A stretch of DNA of 64,000 nt from an uncultured Flavobacteriales bacterium (GTDB lineage: Bacteria > Bacteroidota > Bacteroidia > Flavobacteriales_E > Vicingaceae), in contig CAJQOH010000024.1 in assembly GCA_905479915.1 (NCBI GenBank), positions 20,717-84,716 on the forward strand, written 5' to 3'. The first letter of the stretch is position 1, and every line of letters begins with the position of its first letter. The notes under the pieces were generated by a model that searched no databases, was not told the origin of the DNA, and saw nothing but the letters and a program-made list of their open reading frames with translations. The position numbers and the translations under genes are program-made. Shown here piece by piece: positions 1 through 8,950 of the stretch.

Positions 1-486
1 AAACCTCATGTTGTTTATTTATCATTGACCAGCGGAATGAAAGTTGGAGTAACTAGAGATACTCAAGTACCCACAAGATGGATAGATCAAGGAGCCGTTA
101 AAGCGATTAAGCTAGCAGAAACTCCAAATCGCTATTTAGCAGGAATGATAGAAGTAAGCTTAAAAGATCATATGGCAGACAAAACAAATTGGCGTAAAAT
201 GCTAATGAACATGTATCCTGATATTGATTTGATTGAAAAGAAAAACGAAACTAAAACATTGTTAGATCAAGAATATCATCAATACATTACTAAAACTGAT
301 GAAATAATAGACATCAATTTCCCAGTATTAGATTACCCTGTAAAAGTAAAAAGTATAGGTTTTGATAAAGTACCAGAATATACCGGAACTTTAAAAGGAA
401 TAAAAGGACAATATCTTTTATTTGAAAACGGTATTGTAATGAACATTCGTAAACATGGTGGATACATCGTATCTTTAAAAGGGTAA
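1..486 (+). CDS. DUF2797 family protein, 3' part only (5' end outside window)
   Basis: The reading frame is already open at base 1 (it begins KPHVVYLSLTSGMKVGVTR), so the gene starts to the left of the window and the TTG at 25 is an internal codon. The segment SGMKVGVTR...PTRWIDQGA is typical of the C-terminal half of DUF2797 proteins, a family of unknown function. About 160 residues remain. It lies 12 bp before the next gene on the same strand, so the two may be co-transcribed. The function cannot be given; the family call is from recognition of the conserved block. Confidence 0.75.
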   Translation, partial: KPHVVYLSLTSGMKVGVTRDTQVPTRWIDQGAVKAIKLAETPNRYLAGMIEVSLKDHMADKTNWRKMLMNMYPDIDLIEKKNETKTLLDQEYHQYITKTDEIIDINFPVLDYPVKVKSIGFDKVPEYTGTLKGIKGQYLLFENGIVMNIRKHGGYIVSLKG

Positions 487-498
487 AACCTCATTATT

Positions 499-1806
499 AT
501 GAAAAAAATCCTAGTATTTCTACCTCTACTATATACAATCTTTGGGCAATCTCAAACAGCCGCAATACTCAATATTAATGAAGTAGCAAATATGCCAATG
601 GCTATTTCAAACAATGCTGTTATTGAAGGCTGGGCAAATGATACTGCTTATCTATATTCTTTTGGAGGAATAGATTCCACTAAAATTTGGTCTGGCATAA
701 ATAAAAAATCCTTCAGATATAATACAACAACAGACATTTGGGACACTATACCTGATTTACCCAATACAAATGCAGTAATTGCTGCTGGAGCCAGTTATGT
801 TGACAGTATCATTTATATAATAGGAGGTTATCAAGTATTATCTAATGGAAACGAAATATCATCTAACATTGTTAACCGATTTAATCCAAAAACAAATACT
901 TATTTAAGTGACGGAGCTCCTATTCCTGTTGCAACAGATGATCATGTTCAAGTTGTTTATAAAGACAGTTTAATTTATGTAATTACAGGCTGGAGCAATA
1001 CTGGTAACATTCCTGATGTTCAAATTTACGATGCTCATAATGATACTTGGTTAACAGGAACAGCTATTCCAAACAATAATATTTATAAAGCATTTGGTGC
1101 TTCTGGAACAATTATAGGAGATACTATTTATTATCATGGAGGAGCTAGCACTGCATTTAATTTTCCAGGACAATCTACCTTAAGGCGAGGTGCTATTGAC
1201 CCTTTAAACCCTACACAAATTACCTGGACAAATCAAAACACAAACTATACAACTTATCGCTCGGCTTGTACTCAATTTAGTTCATTTCCTTTTTGGTTAG
1301 GAGGTTCTGAAATTACCTACAATTACAATGGCATTGCTTATAATGGAAGCGGTGGTGTTCCTATTAAATCTACTAACCTGTTTTTGAATGCAGGTTTACT
1401 TGATTCAACATCAACTAATGGCGCAATACTTCCTATGGACTTAAGAGGAATCGCAAACGTAGGAACACATCAATATATAGCAGGAGGAATGTTAAACAAT
1501 CAGGTTGTGAGTAATAAAACTTACCAAATTCAAATAGGAATCACTACATCGCTAAAAGAAGAACCAAACACAAAACATCGCTTTAATATATATCCCAACC
1601 CAACATCAAATCAAATTAATCTTGTTTTTCAAAAATCTGAAAACAGAACAATTCAATTACTGAATCTACTTGGAGAAGAAGTTTTGGCAATCAAAAGCAA
1701 CAAGAATAATTTAAAGTTTGATGTAAGCTCCTATCCAAAAGGTATTTATTTGGTTACGGTAAAAACAAATCAAGAAAGAACTTCTAAAAAAATTATTATC
1801 CAATAA
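499..1806 (+). CDS. Secreted kelch-repeat beta-propeller protein with T9SS sorting domain
   Basis: The 435-residue protein has an N-terminal signal peptide (about residues 1-19, ending near GQSQ). Repeated kelch-like blades follow, for example SYVDSIIYIIGGYQ and KDSLIYVITGWSN, with a double glycine or Gly-Trp after a beta strand. The last ~75 residues (from FNIYPNPTSNQINL to KKIIIQ) form a type A T9SS C-terminal sorting domain. It is therefore predicted to cross the outer membrane by type IX secretion and stay at the surface or be released. The propeller suggests ligand or glycan binding, but no ligand can be named. A strong hairpin terminator follows the stop codon. Confidence 0.85.
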   Translation: MKKILVFLPLLYTIFGQSQTAAILNINEVANMPMAISNNAVIEGWANDTAYLYSFGGIDSTKIWSGINKKSFRYNTTTDIWDTIPDLPNTNAVIAAGASYVDSIIYIIGGYQVLSNGNEISSNIVNRFNPKTNTYLSDGAPIPVATDDHVQVVYKDSLIYVITGWSNTGNIPDVQIYDAHNDTWLTGTAIPNNNIYKAFGASGTIIGDTIYYHGGASTAFNFPGQSTLRRGAIDPLNPTQITWTNQNTNYTTYRSACTQFSSFPFWLGGSEITYNYNGIAYNGSGGVPIKSTNLFLNAGLLDSTSTNGAILPMDLRGIANVGTHQYIAGGMLNNQVVSNKTYQIQIGITTSLKEEPNTKHRFNIYPNPTSNQINLVFQKSENRTIQLLNLLGEEVLAIKSNKNNLKFDVSSYPKGIYLVTVKTNQERTSKKIIIQ

Positions 1807-1834
1807 AAAAGGAGCTTTAAAAGCTCCTTTTTTA
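1805..1834. terminator. Bidirectional hairpin terminator between convergent genes
   Basis: A run of A, GGAGCT...AGCTCC and a run of T form a GC-containing stem flanked by A and T tracts. Read on either strand it gives a stem followed by a U tract. It lies between the stop codons of the convergent genes ending at 1806 and 1838, so it can serve both. Confidence 0.85.
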
Positions 1835-1837
1835 TTT

Positions 1838-2662
1838 TTAGTTTTTTCCGTTGGTCATGCCAGGGTCAATTTCAAAACTAACCTGTTGTCCAGCTAGTTT
1901 TTTTGCTTCTGTTTCTACAAATGTATCTTTCCATGATATAGTCATATTGGCAAATTGCATATCTGCAATTCTTCCAGGAATATGAAAAACAGCTTTAACC
2001 TTTATTTTTTCTCCTTTTTTAAAGATCAATTTAGGATCTGAACTCTTAACATCATTTGCGTACTCTTTATCAGTTCCGTCAACCTTAATTACCAATTGAG
2101 AAGGGTCAACTATAGCAATTTTATTTCCTTGATAAGTACATTCAAAAACTAAAGCAGCCTCTTGTGTTCTTAATGAACTCTTTTTAAGAACTAGTTTAAA
2201 GGCATCTGAAGAAATTGAATTTTTACTCGCTGGAACTTGAAAATCTTCCATTTCACTAGTTTTTCCTTTTACAGGAACTAAAGAAAGTCCATCTACTTTT
2301 AAACTAAACTTATCTACTTGAAATTGAGTATTTCCATTTGCTTGTAAAACCTTTTTCTTACTATCGTTTGGCTTGATTATAATCTTTTTCTTTTTCGGAG
2401 AAAACTCTCCAAAATCAAAGTTAAAAACAGATTTCCCTTTTCTAAAAATCAAAAAGTCATTGGTGTTATTACTAACCTTAACAGCCATTTTACAAAACTC
2501 AGCTTGAGATTGAATATCTGAAAAATCTAAAGTATATTCATCAGTTGATATTGATTCAGGCACTTTAAAATGATGTTCATACCTAGGGTCTTTTTTCTTT
2601 TGAGCATTTACAGTAAAAGATCCAATCAAAACTGCTGCTAGTAATATTGTAATTTTTTTCAT
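1838..2662 (-). CDS. Secreted protein of unknown function
   Basis: The 274-residue product starts with a clear Sec signal peptide (MKKITILLAAVLIGSF, cleavage near VNAQ). The rest is lysine-rich and appears to be beta-strand rich, with two similar-looking halves that both discuss-like contain a VKVDG/LKVDG strand (KFSLKVDGLSL and QLVIKVDGTDK). No lipobox and no T9SS sorting domain is present, so a periplasmic location is likely. I do not recognise the family. It sits alone, convergent with the kelch gene and separated from the peptidase gene upstream by about 50 bp on the same strand. Confidence 0.65.
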   Translation of the reverse strand: MKKITILLAAVLIGSFTVNAQKKKDPRYEHHFKVPESISTDEYTLDFSDIQSQAEFCKMAVKVSNNTNDFLIFRKGKSVFNFDFGEFSPKKKKIIIKPNDSKKKVLQANGNTQFQVDKFSLKVDGLSLVPVKGKTSEMEDFQVPASKNSISSDAFKLVLKKSSLRTQEAALVFECTYQGNKIAIVDPSQLVIKVDGTDKEYANDVKSSDPKLIFKKGEKIKVKAVFHIPGRIADMQFANMTISWKDTFVETEAKKLAGQQVSFEIDPGMTNGKN

Positions 2663-2712
2663 AGTCTTATTTTTAATTTTTCAATTACATGGCAAATCAC
2701 ATGCCAATATTC

Positions 2713-3798
2713 TTATTTTAAATACCTAAAATCGTGATTATTTTTAATTTTTTGAACTGATTCATAAATTAATTTAATCACATTTTCTACATCTTCTTTA
2801 TGCACCATTTCTACCGTAGTATGCATATACCTTAATGGTAAAGAAATTAAAGCTGAAGGAACCCCTCCTGTTGCATAAGCAAATGCATCTGTATCTGTTC
2901 CTGTTGCTCTACTTGCTGCTGCTCTCTGAAAAGGTATTTTCTTCTTATCAGCTGCATCAATGATTAGTTTTAAAAGATTATTCTGTACTGCCGGACCATA
3001 GGTCAAAACAGGTCCCTGTCCTGCATGATTATCCCCTTCAACAATTTTCTTAATCATTGGAGTTTGGGTGTCATGACAAACATCTGTAACTATAGCAACA
3101 TCTGGTTTAATATTCTGAACCATCATTTCAGCTCCTCTCAAACCAACTTCTTCCTGAACAGAATTTGTAATGTATAATCCAAAAGGTAATTTCACTTTAT
3201 TTTCCTTTAACAAACGAGCTACCTCAGCAATCATAAACCCTCCTATTCTATTGTCCAAAGCTCTTCCAACATAATACCTATCATTAAGTACCATAAATTC
3301 ATCCTCATAGGTAACAACACAGCCTACATGAATTCCTAACTCTTCAACCTCCTCTTTAGTAACACAACCACAATCTAAAAAGATATTATCCAATTTTGGA
3401 GGCTCCTCTTTTCCTTTACGTGTGTGAATTGCTGGCCAACCAAATACAGCTTTTACAACTCCCTTGTCTGTATGAATATTAACTCTTTTTGAAGGAGCAA
3501 TCTGATGATCTGAACCACCATTTCTTCTTAGATATATAAACCCTTTGTCAGAAATGTAATGTACAAACCATGATATTTCATCAGCATGAGCCTCAATAAC
3601 AACTTTATACTTTGTTTTTGGGTTAATTATAGCTGCAACGGAACCATAGTTATCGACAAAATAATCATCAACATAAGGTTTAATATACTCCAACCATAAT
3701 TTTTGCCCTTCAGACTCAAATCCAGTTGGTGCTGCATTATTGATATACTTTTCTAAAAATTGTAAAGATTTTTTATTGATAATTGATTTTTTAGCCAT
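2713..3798 (-). CDS. M42 family metallopeptidase (glutamyl aminopeptidase / endoglucanase-M type)
   Basis: Cytosolic, dinuclear metal-dependent aminopeptidase that trims peptides. With the start at 3798 (MAKKS) the protein has 361 residues, normal for M42. Family motifs are visible: EAHADEI (metal His71 and catalytic Asp73), ALDNRIGG (bridging Asp), QEEVGLRGA (catalytic Glu plus metal Glu), a VTDVCHDTQ metal Asp, and a late His in RYMHTTVEM. An upstream in-frame start at 3855 would add 19 unconserved residues and run to the edge of ribD, so the ATG at 3798 is preferred. It is divergent from ribD with about 60 bp between starts. Confidence 0.88.
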   Translation of the reverse strand: MAKKSIINKKSLQFLEKYINNAAPTGFESEGQKLWLEYIKPYVDDYFVDNYGSVAAIINPKTKYKVVIEAHADEISWFVHYISDKGFIYLRRNGGSDHQIAPSKRVNIHTDKGVVKAVFGWPAIHTRKGKEEPPKLDNIFLDCGCVTKEEVEELGIHVGCVVTYEDEFMVLNDRYYVGRALDNRIGGFMIAEVARLLKENKVKLPFGLYITNSVQEEVGLRGAEMMVQNIKPDVAIVTDVCHDTQTPMIKKIVEGDNHAGQGPVLTYGPAVQNNLLKLIIDAADKKKIPFQRAAASRATGTDTDAFAYATGGVPSALISLPLRYMHTTVEMVHKEDVENVIKLIYESVQKIKNNHDFRYLK

Positions 3799-3860
3799 GT
3801 TTTTATAGTTACTTTTAAGGAAGATGAAATTAATCATTTTTCTTAGAAAAAGCACATTTG

Positions 3861-4952
3861 ATGACTATCGATATTGATAAGAAATACATGAACTTATGTA
3901 TTCAATTAGCAAAAAAAGGAATTCAAGACGTATCACCCAACCCTATGGTAGGTTGTGTTATTGTATACCAAGGAGAAATAATTGGACAAGGCTACCATGA
4001 AAAATATGGTGAAGCTCATGCAGAAGTAAATGCAATAAATAGTGTAACCGATAAAACTATTCTCACCGAATCTACGCTTTACGTTAATCTTGAACCATGT
4101 GCACATTATGGAAAAACACCCCCATGTTCCGACCTAATTATTGAACATAAACTTAAAAAAGTTGTTATTGGATGTGTAGATACCTATTCTGAAGTTTCAG
4201 GTAAAGGAATCAAAAAGTTAAAAGATGCTGGAATAAATGTTGTCAGCGGTATTCTTGAAGAAAAGGCCAAAGAATTAAACAAGTATTTTTTCAACTACCA
4301 TTCTAAAAAAAGACCCTATATCATTTTAAAATGGGCTAAAACTCAAGATGGTTTTATCGATGTAGACAGAACTGATGCTAAACACCTTGAAGGTTTAAAA
4401 GAAACGGCTCGCATTAAAAATGATGGAAAGGCATACAACTGGATAACAACTGATGAATCTAAAAAATTAGTTCACCGTTGGCGCACAGAGGTTCAGGCAA
4501 TTATGATTGGAACCAATACAGCGTTAAACGACAACCCAAGATTAACTGCAAGAGCTGTGAATGGAGAAAACCCTTTACGCGTAATTCTTGATCTTAATTT
4601 AAGGCTACCTAAGAGTTTAAATGTCTTTGATAGCAATACCCCAACGATAGTCTTTAATTATTTAAAAGATGAAAAATCTAATAATTTAGAATTCATAAAA
4701 ATTAATCCAAACAATCAATTAATTCCTGAAATCTTAACTGTATTGTACAATTTAAAAATACAATCAATTATTATTGAGGGTGGTGCTACACTACTTGAAA
4801 CATTTATTGAAAGTAACACTTGGGATGAGGCTAGAGTTTTTACTGGAATCAAAGAATTTTCAAAAGGTTTAAAAGCACCTATCCTTCAAAAAACACCAAG
4901 TACATCACTTCTTTTTGGGGAGGATCAATTAGATTTTTTCATGAATGATTGA
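3861..4952 (+). CDS. ribD: Bifunctional riboflavin biosynthesis protein RibD (deaminase/reductase)
   Basis: It carries out the second and third steps of riboflavin synthesis: deamination of the diaminopyrimidine and NADPH-dependent reduction of the ribosyl side chain. The N-terminal deaminase domain shows the zinc site HAE (His53, Glu55) and PCxxxxKTPPC (Cys80, Cys89). The C-terminal reductase domain begins near residue 150 (RPYIILKWAKTQDGFI) and contains the MIGTNTALNDNPRLTAR block and a late IIIEGGATLL motif. Length (364 aa) is normal. The ATG at 3861 is chosen over the TTG three bases earlier. The 3' end overlaps the next gene by 8 bp, suggesting translational coupling. Confidence 0.93.
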   Translation: MTIDIDKKYMNLCIQLAKKGIQDVSPNPMVGCVIVYQGEIIGQGYHEKYGEAHAEVNAINSVTDKTILTESTLYVNLEPCAHYGKTPPCSDLIIEHKLKKVVIGCVDTYSEVSGKGIKKLKDAGINVVSGILEEKAKELNKYFFNYHSKKRPYIILKWAKTQDGFIDVDRTDAKHLEGLKETARIKNDGKAYNWITTDESKKLVHRWRTEVQAIMIGTNTALNDNPRLTARAVNGENPLRVILDLNLRLPKSLNVFDSNTPTIVFNYLKDEKSNNLEFIKINPNNQLIPEILTVLYNLKIQSIIIEGGATLLETFIESNTWDEARVFTGIKEFSKGLKAPILQKTPSTSLLFGEDQLDFFMND

Positions 4953-5811
4953 TATCCTTTTAACTATAATAGCTTTTAATATTTTAATCATATTATTTAA
5001 GCTATTTCCAAAATACGAAATAGACAATCTCCAAACACTAATTATCAATTATTTAGTTGCTGGTGGATTGAGTCTTTATTTTTCTGAACAAAGTTTTTCA
5101 TTACCCTATATTTTAAACGCAACATGGGTTTTTCATGCAGTTGTTATTGGAATATTATTTATTGTAACATTCAATCTATATGCTAGCGGGACCCAAAAAG
5201 TAGGGATTGCCATAACGACAATTGCTAATAAATTATCATTATTGATTCCTGTAGGAGTTGCTTTAATCATTTATCCAAGTGAACACCTTACCTATTTCAA
5301 AGTAATTGGTTTTGCTTTAGCCATAATAGGGATTTACCTATCCTCTACGCAACATAAAAAACTCTCATTTGATAAAAAATACATTTGGCTAATAATTCTT
5401 GTTTTTGTAGGACAAGGAATTGCTGATTCAATCTTTAATAATGCTCAAAAAATCGTAGTTAATGAAGCTGATAAAGGGTTGTTTTTTATGACATTATTAT
5501 TTATAGCAGGCATCAGCGGAGTATGTATACTTTTAGGTAAATCGGTAAAATCGAAACCTAAAATTAAATTTAAAAACTTTATAGCTGGTGTAATTTTTGG
5601 CATTCCGAATTACATTTCAATACTTCTTTTTTTTAATGCGCTAGAAAATTCTGAACTGTCTGCCACACAGGTTTATCCTATTATAAGTATGGGAGTAATC
5701 ATTCTTTCAGCCTTGATAGGATTAATTTTATTTAAGGAAAAATTGAGCTTAAGAAATTGGCTAGGTTTAGGCTTTGCTATTTTGAGTATTTTTATAATTA
5801 CATTTCTTTAG
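4945..5811 (+). CDS. DMT-superfamily (EamA-like) membrane transporter
   Basis: The 288-residue protein has about ten hydrophobic helices in two related halves, the usual EamA/DMT design. A typical block is the second-half end (SATQVYPIISMGVIILSALIGLILFKEKLSLRNWLGL), which matches the drug/metabolite transporter consensus with its FKEKLS loop. The substrate is unknown. Because it overlaps the end of ribD and precedes a YigZ-type gene, riboflavin-related or general metabolite export is conceivable, but this is inference from position only. Confidence 0.8.
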   Translation: MIDILLTIIAFNILIILFKLFPKYEIDNLQTLIINYLVAGGLSLYFSEQSFSLPYILNATWVFHAVVIGILFIVTFNLYASGTQKVGIAITTIANKLSLLIPVGVALIIYPSEHLTYFKVIGFALAIIGIYLSSTQHKKLSFDKKYIWLIILVFVGQGIADSIFNNAQKIVVNEADKGLFFMTLLFIAGISGVCILLGKSVKSKPKIKFKNFIAGVIFGIPNYISILLFFNALENSELSATQVYPIISMGVIILSALIGLILFKEKLSLRNWLGLGFAILSIFIITFL

Positions 5812-6419
5812 TTATCGATCAATACAAAACCATAGCAAAATCTTCCGAAGGGTATTACAAAGAAAAAGGCAGTAAGTTTACTGGCTATGCTATTCCTGTA
5901 TTTTCTGAAGAAGAATTTAGAGAACATTTAGCTCGAATAAAAAGAGAAGTGCCTGATTCTGGTCATTATTGCTACGGTTTAAGAATTGGTGCTGATAATA
6001 AATTATACCGCTATAGTGATGATGGTGAACCAAGTAATAGTGCCGGAAAGCCCATTTTTGGGCAAATACAATCCTACGAACTTACCAACATAATGATAGT
6101 AGTCACCCGTTATTTTGGTGGTACAAAATTAGGTGTTGGCGGATTAATAACTGCTTATAGAGCAGCTGCCAAAGAAGCTCTAGATAACGCTAAAATCATT
6201 AATAGAACTGTAGATAATTTTTATCAAATAGAATTTGGTTATGAGATAATGAGTGAAGTAATGAATTTTGTTAAAAAACATAACTTAGAGGTAACTTCTC
6301 AGGTCTTAGAAGAAAAAGGTACGATACAATTTAGAATTCGTCAGAGTGAATCTGATAATTTGATAGAACAGCTTGAAAATATTGAAGGTTTAAAAGTTGA
6401 ATTTTTAAAAACAATTTAA
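5757..6419 (+). CDS. YigZ/IMPACT family protein
   Basis: Residues from about 23 onward (QYKTIAKSSEGYYKEKGSKF) match the normal N-terminus of the YigZ/IMPACT family; the hallmark blocks GLRIGADNKLYRYSDDGEPSNSAGKPI and VVTRYFGGTKLGVGGLI follow, then a small C-terminal domain. The family resembles translation-associated IMPACT proteins; the bacterial role is not settled. The start is unclear. The only standard start codon is the TTG at 5757, which lies inside the transporter gene and adds about 20 unconserved residues. Homology places the natural start near 5802-5816, where only ATT or ATC codons occur. Confidence 0.85.
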   Translation: MARFRLCYFEYFYNYISLVIDQYKTIAKSSEGYYKEKGSKFTGYAIPVFSEEEFREHLARIKREVPDSGHYCYGLRIGADNKLYRYSDDGEPSNSAGKPIFGQIQSYELTNIMIVVTRYFGGTKLGVGGLITAYRAAAKEALDNAKIINRTVDNFYQIEFGYEIMSEVMNFVKKHNLEVTSQVLEEKGTIQFRIRQSESDNLIEQLENIEGLKVEFLKTI

Positions 6420-6422
6420 AAC

Positions 6423-8057
6423 CTATTCTCCTACAGCCTTTTCAAGGCTCAAAGATTTTTCTTCAATGTGAGTTTTTCCTTTTGCTAAAGGCAAATCAAT
6501 CTCAATAGTATTTGTTTTATACCCTTCTGCAGAAATTACAGCTTTATACTTTTTACCTCCATCTAAAGTGATAAAATAATCTCCATTATCATCAGAGACA
6601 GTTTTTGCTACATCTTTTCCTGTAGCATCCTTAAACGTTATTTCAGCAGCAACCTCATCGTCTCCATTTAAAATTTTACCTTTTAAAATAGATAAACTAG
6701 TTGTGATACCATCAGATAAAATTGGATAATCTGTTAAATCAATTTTATAAATATCTCTTTCACCTAACCCTTCTTTTCTTATAGACGAATAATGAGCAGA
6801 TTTACCATCAGTACTCAATACAAAATGTACATCATCTCCTACTGTATTAATTGGATAACCTAAATTCTCTGGCTTACCCCAAGTACTATCTGGCTGCATC
6901 TTAGACATAAAAATATCTAAACCACCAATAGACATATGCCCTTTAGAACTAAAAAATAATGTTTTCCCATCTGGATGAATAAATACTGAAATTTCATCTA
7001 AGGGCGTATTGATAATTGGTCCTAAGTTTTTAGGTTCACCCCAAACTCTTTTAGATATTTTCTTCGCCATATAGATATCCCCTCTTCCTTGAGCACCATA
7101 TTTTTTACCCTCTTTTTCGCTAACAAAGAATAATGTATTCCCATCTGCAGATAAGCAAGCCGAACTTTCAAAGTAAGTTGAATTAATTGGTTTTTCTAAA
7201 GCTCTAGGCGTACCCCAACCTCCAGAACTTCTTTTTTTAGAAACAAAAATATCTCCTATATAAAGCTTTCCATCATTTCTATAAATAAATATCTGCTTTC
7301 CATCCGGAGAAATACTTAAACTAGCATCATGTCCATCTGTATTTAATTTACCCTCGATAGGCCTTGCTTTCTGCCAAACATTATCAACAGTGTCCCATTC
7401 AGAAATATAAATATCTTCAAAATATTTAAAGTCTCCTGCTTTATCAACTCCACCACCCTTTGTATCAGATCTTCTTGAAGTAAATATCATAGTTCTGCCA
7501 TCTGCAGAAATAGAAGGAGCATAATCTCCTCCTCTAGAATTAATCTTATCCCCTAAATTTTCTATCCTTACTTTTACAGGAGCTGCCATCATTTTTTTAG
7601 CATAATCAACCTGAGCAATTCGCTTCACTACTTCCAGTTCTCTTTTATCTTTTTTAGAAGCAATTTCATTAAACGCACTATATGACTTTGAGGCTTCATC
7701 CAATTGATTATTTCTATAATACGCCTCTCCCATATTAAAATGCAATTCATCATCAACCTCAACATCTATTTTCCTTGCATTCTGAAAATATTCAACTGCT
7801 AAATCATACTTTTTCAATCTATAATAACACTCTGCTATTCGGTAATTTACCATAGCATCATTCGTATAATCTTTTAGTATCTCTCTATAAATGTTTAATG
7901 ATTCCCTTACATTTCCTTCTGTTAAGAATTTATGTCTTGCATCCTGCATCTTAAACTTGTAAGCAAGCTTACCTGGTTTTTTATCCTCTTTTTGAGCAAT
8001 AACTGCAACACTTAAAAAGTTAAAAGCTAAAATCAGTAGTGTTATTTTCGTTTTCAT
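6423..8057 (-). CDS. TPR and PD40 (WD40-like) repeat envelope protein with carboxypeptidase-regulatory-like domain
   Basis: The 544-residue exported protein has a signal peptide (cleavage after VAVIAQ), TPR-like helices at about residues 35-150, and a PD40 propeller at about 175-430 with repeated SADGRTMIFTS, SPDGKQIFIY and HPDGKTLFFSS strands. It ends with a carboxypeptidase-regulatory-like domain (about 455-535). This is the layout of the Bacteroidota PorE-type proteins, but the usual C-terminal OmpA peptidoglycan-binding domain is missing. It may be an envelope scaffold related to T9SS. It is convergent with the YigZ-type gene, with only three bases between stop codons. Confidence 0.8.
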   Translation of the reverse strand: MKTKITLLILAFNFLSVAVIAQKEDKKPGKLAYKFKMQDARHKFLTEGNVRESLNIYREILKDYTNDAMVNYRIAECYYRLKKYDLAVEYFQNARKIDVEVDDELHFNMGEAYYRNNQLDEASKSYSAFNEIASKKDKRELEVVKRIAQVDYAKKMMAAPVKVRIENLGDKINSRGGDYAPSISADGRTMIFTSRRSDTKGGGVDKAGDFKYFEDIYISEWDTVDNVWQKARPIEGKLNTDGHDASLSISPDGKQIFIYRNDGKLYIGDIFVSKKRSSGGWGTPRALEKPINSTYFESSACLSADGNTLFFVSEKEGKKYGAQGRGDIYMAKKISKRVWGEPKNLGPIINTPLDEISVFIHPDGKTLFFSSKGHMSIGGLDIFMSKMQPDSTWGKPENLGYPINTVGDDVHFVLSTDGKSAHYSSIRKEGLGERDIYKIDLTDYPILSDGITTSLSILKGKILNGDDEVAAEITFKDATGKDVAKTVSDDNGDYFITLDGGKKYKAVISAEGYKTNTIEIDLPLAKGKTHIEEKSLSLEKAVGE

Positions 8058-8173
8058 TTTTATGAGTTTTTAATTCTCAACTTAACATCAATTATGCCAA
8101 TAACTGACGCCATTGCAGGTCAAACAAAAATAATCAATAAGATGGTGATAAAAAATATAGTTATTAACAAGTC

Positions 8174-8950
8174 TTAAATATCAGACAGTAACACTTTATG
8201 TGCTTCAATAGATTCTAAAAATAAAGTTACTGCCTTTTGCTTTTTCTCATCAAATGGATAAGAAATGTTTTCGACTAAATAATTTTTTAAGGCACTTTTA
8301 GAAATGCTCTGTTCATCATAGGCACTAAGAACATTTTCAATATTTTCAACCCCTTTATTTAAGGCTTCATTAAATTTATTGATGAATAATGATGGCAATT
8401 CTTTATTGGCAACCCAACACGCAAAAACAAACGGTAATCCTGTAAACTCCTGCCATTGTTCAGACAAATCATACTTAAAAGAATATTTTTTTGGAAGATT
8501 AAATGTTCTATCTCCTATGATTACTGCTGCGGTTTTTCCTGATATTTTATTTTCATACCCTACAGCAGCTTGAATAAAGTTTGGGGAAATATTCCAGTAT
8601 TTTTTTGCTAAAACTTGCACCAGATTAACTGATGTTTTAGACTGATAATCTAAATAAATATTCTCTATTTCATCTAAAGGAACTTCACTAAAAAGTGCTA
8701 CGGAATCAACTTTCCCTTCCGCCCCAATACAATAATCTGAAACAATATAATGCTCCTTTAATTCTGGAATAATAGCAACTGGAACTAACCCTAAATCAAC
8801 TTCTCCAGACAATAATTTCTTAGCACAATCAGACGGTATATCTAACGAAATATCTAAATCTTCTTTAACGGTAGAATTTTCTATACCATAAAGAAATGGT
8901 AATGTATTTAAATAAGAAACTGCAGAAACCTTAATCTTCTTTACTATCAT
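8174..8950 (-). CDS. mqnA: Menaquinone biosynthesis protein MqnA (chorismate dehydratase)
   Basis: It catalyses dehydration of chorismate to 3-enolpyruvoyl-benzoate, first step of the futalosine route to menaquinone. The 258-residue protein has the periplasmic-binding-protein-like fold of the family, beginning KVSAVSYLNTLPFLYG, with SGEVDLGLVPVAIIPE and SDYCIGAEGKVDSVALFS, the most conserved MqnA blocks. The ATG lies 20 bp inside the upstream EI24-like gene, so the two are read as one operon. The other mqn genes are not in the window. Confidence 0.9.
   Translation of the reverse strand: MIVKKIKVSAVSYLNTLPFLYGIENSTVKEDLDISLDIPSDCAKKLLSGEVDLGLVPVAIIPELKEHYIVSDYCIGAEGKVDSVALFSEVPLDEIENIYLDYQSKTSVNLVQVLAKKYWNISPNFIQAAVGYENKISGKTAAVIIGDRTFNLPKKYSFKYDLSEQWQEFTGLPFVFACWVANKELPSLFINKFNEALNKGVENIENVLSAYDEQSISKSALKNYLVENISYPFDEKKQKAVTLFLESIEAHKVLLSDI

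Noticed and set aside
8379..8573. Open frame on the plus strand inside mqnA
   Set aside because: It is antisense to a well-conserved gene, has no promoter box and no recognisable protein features.
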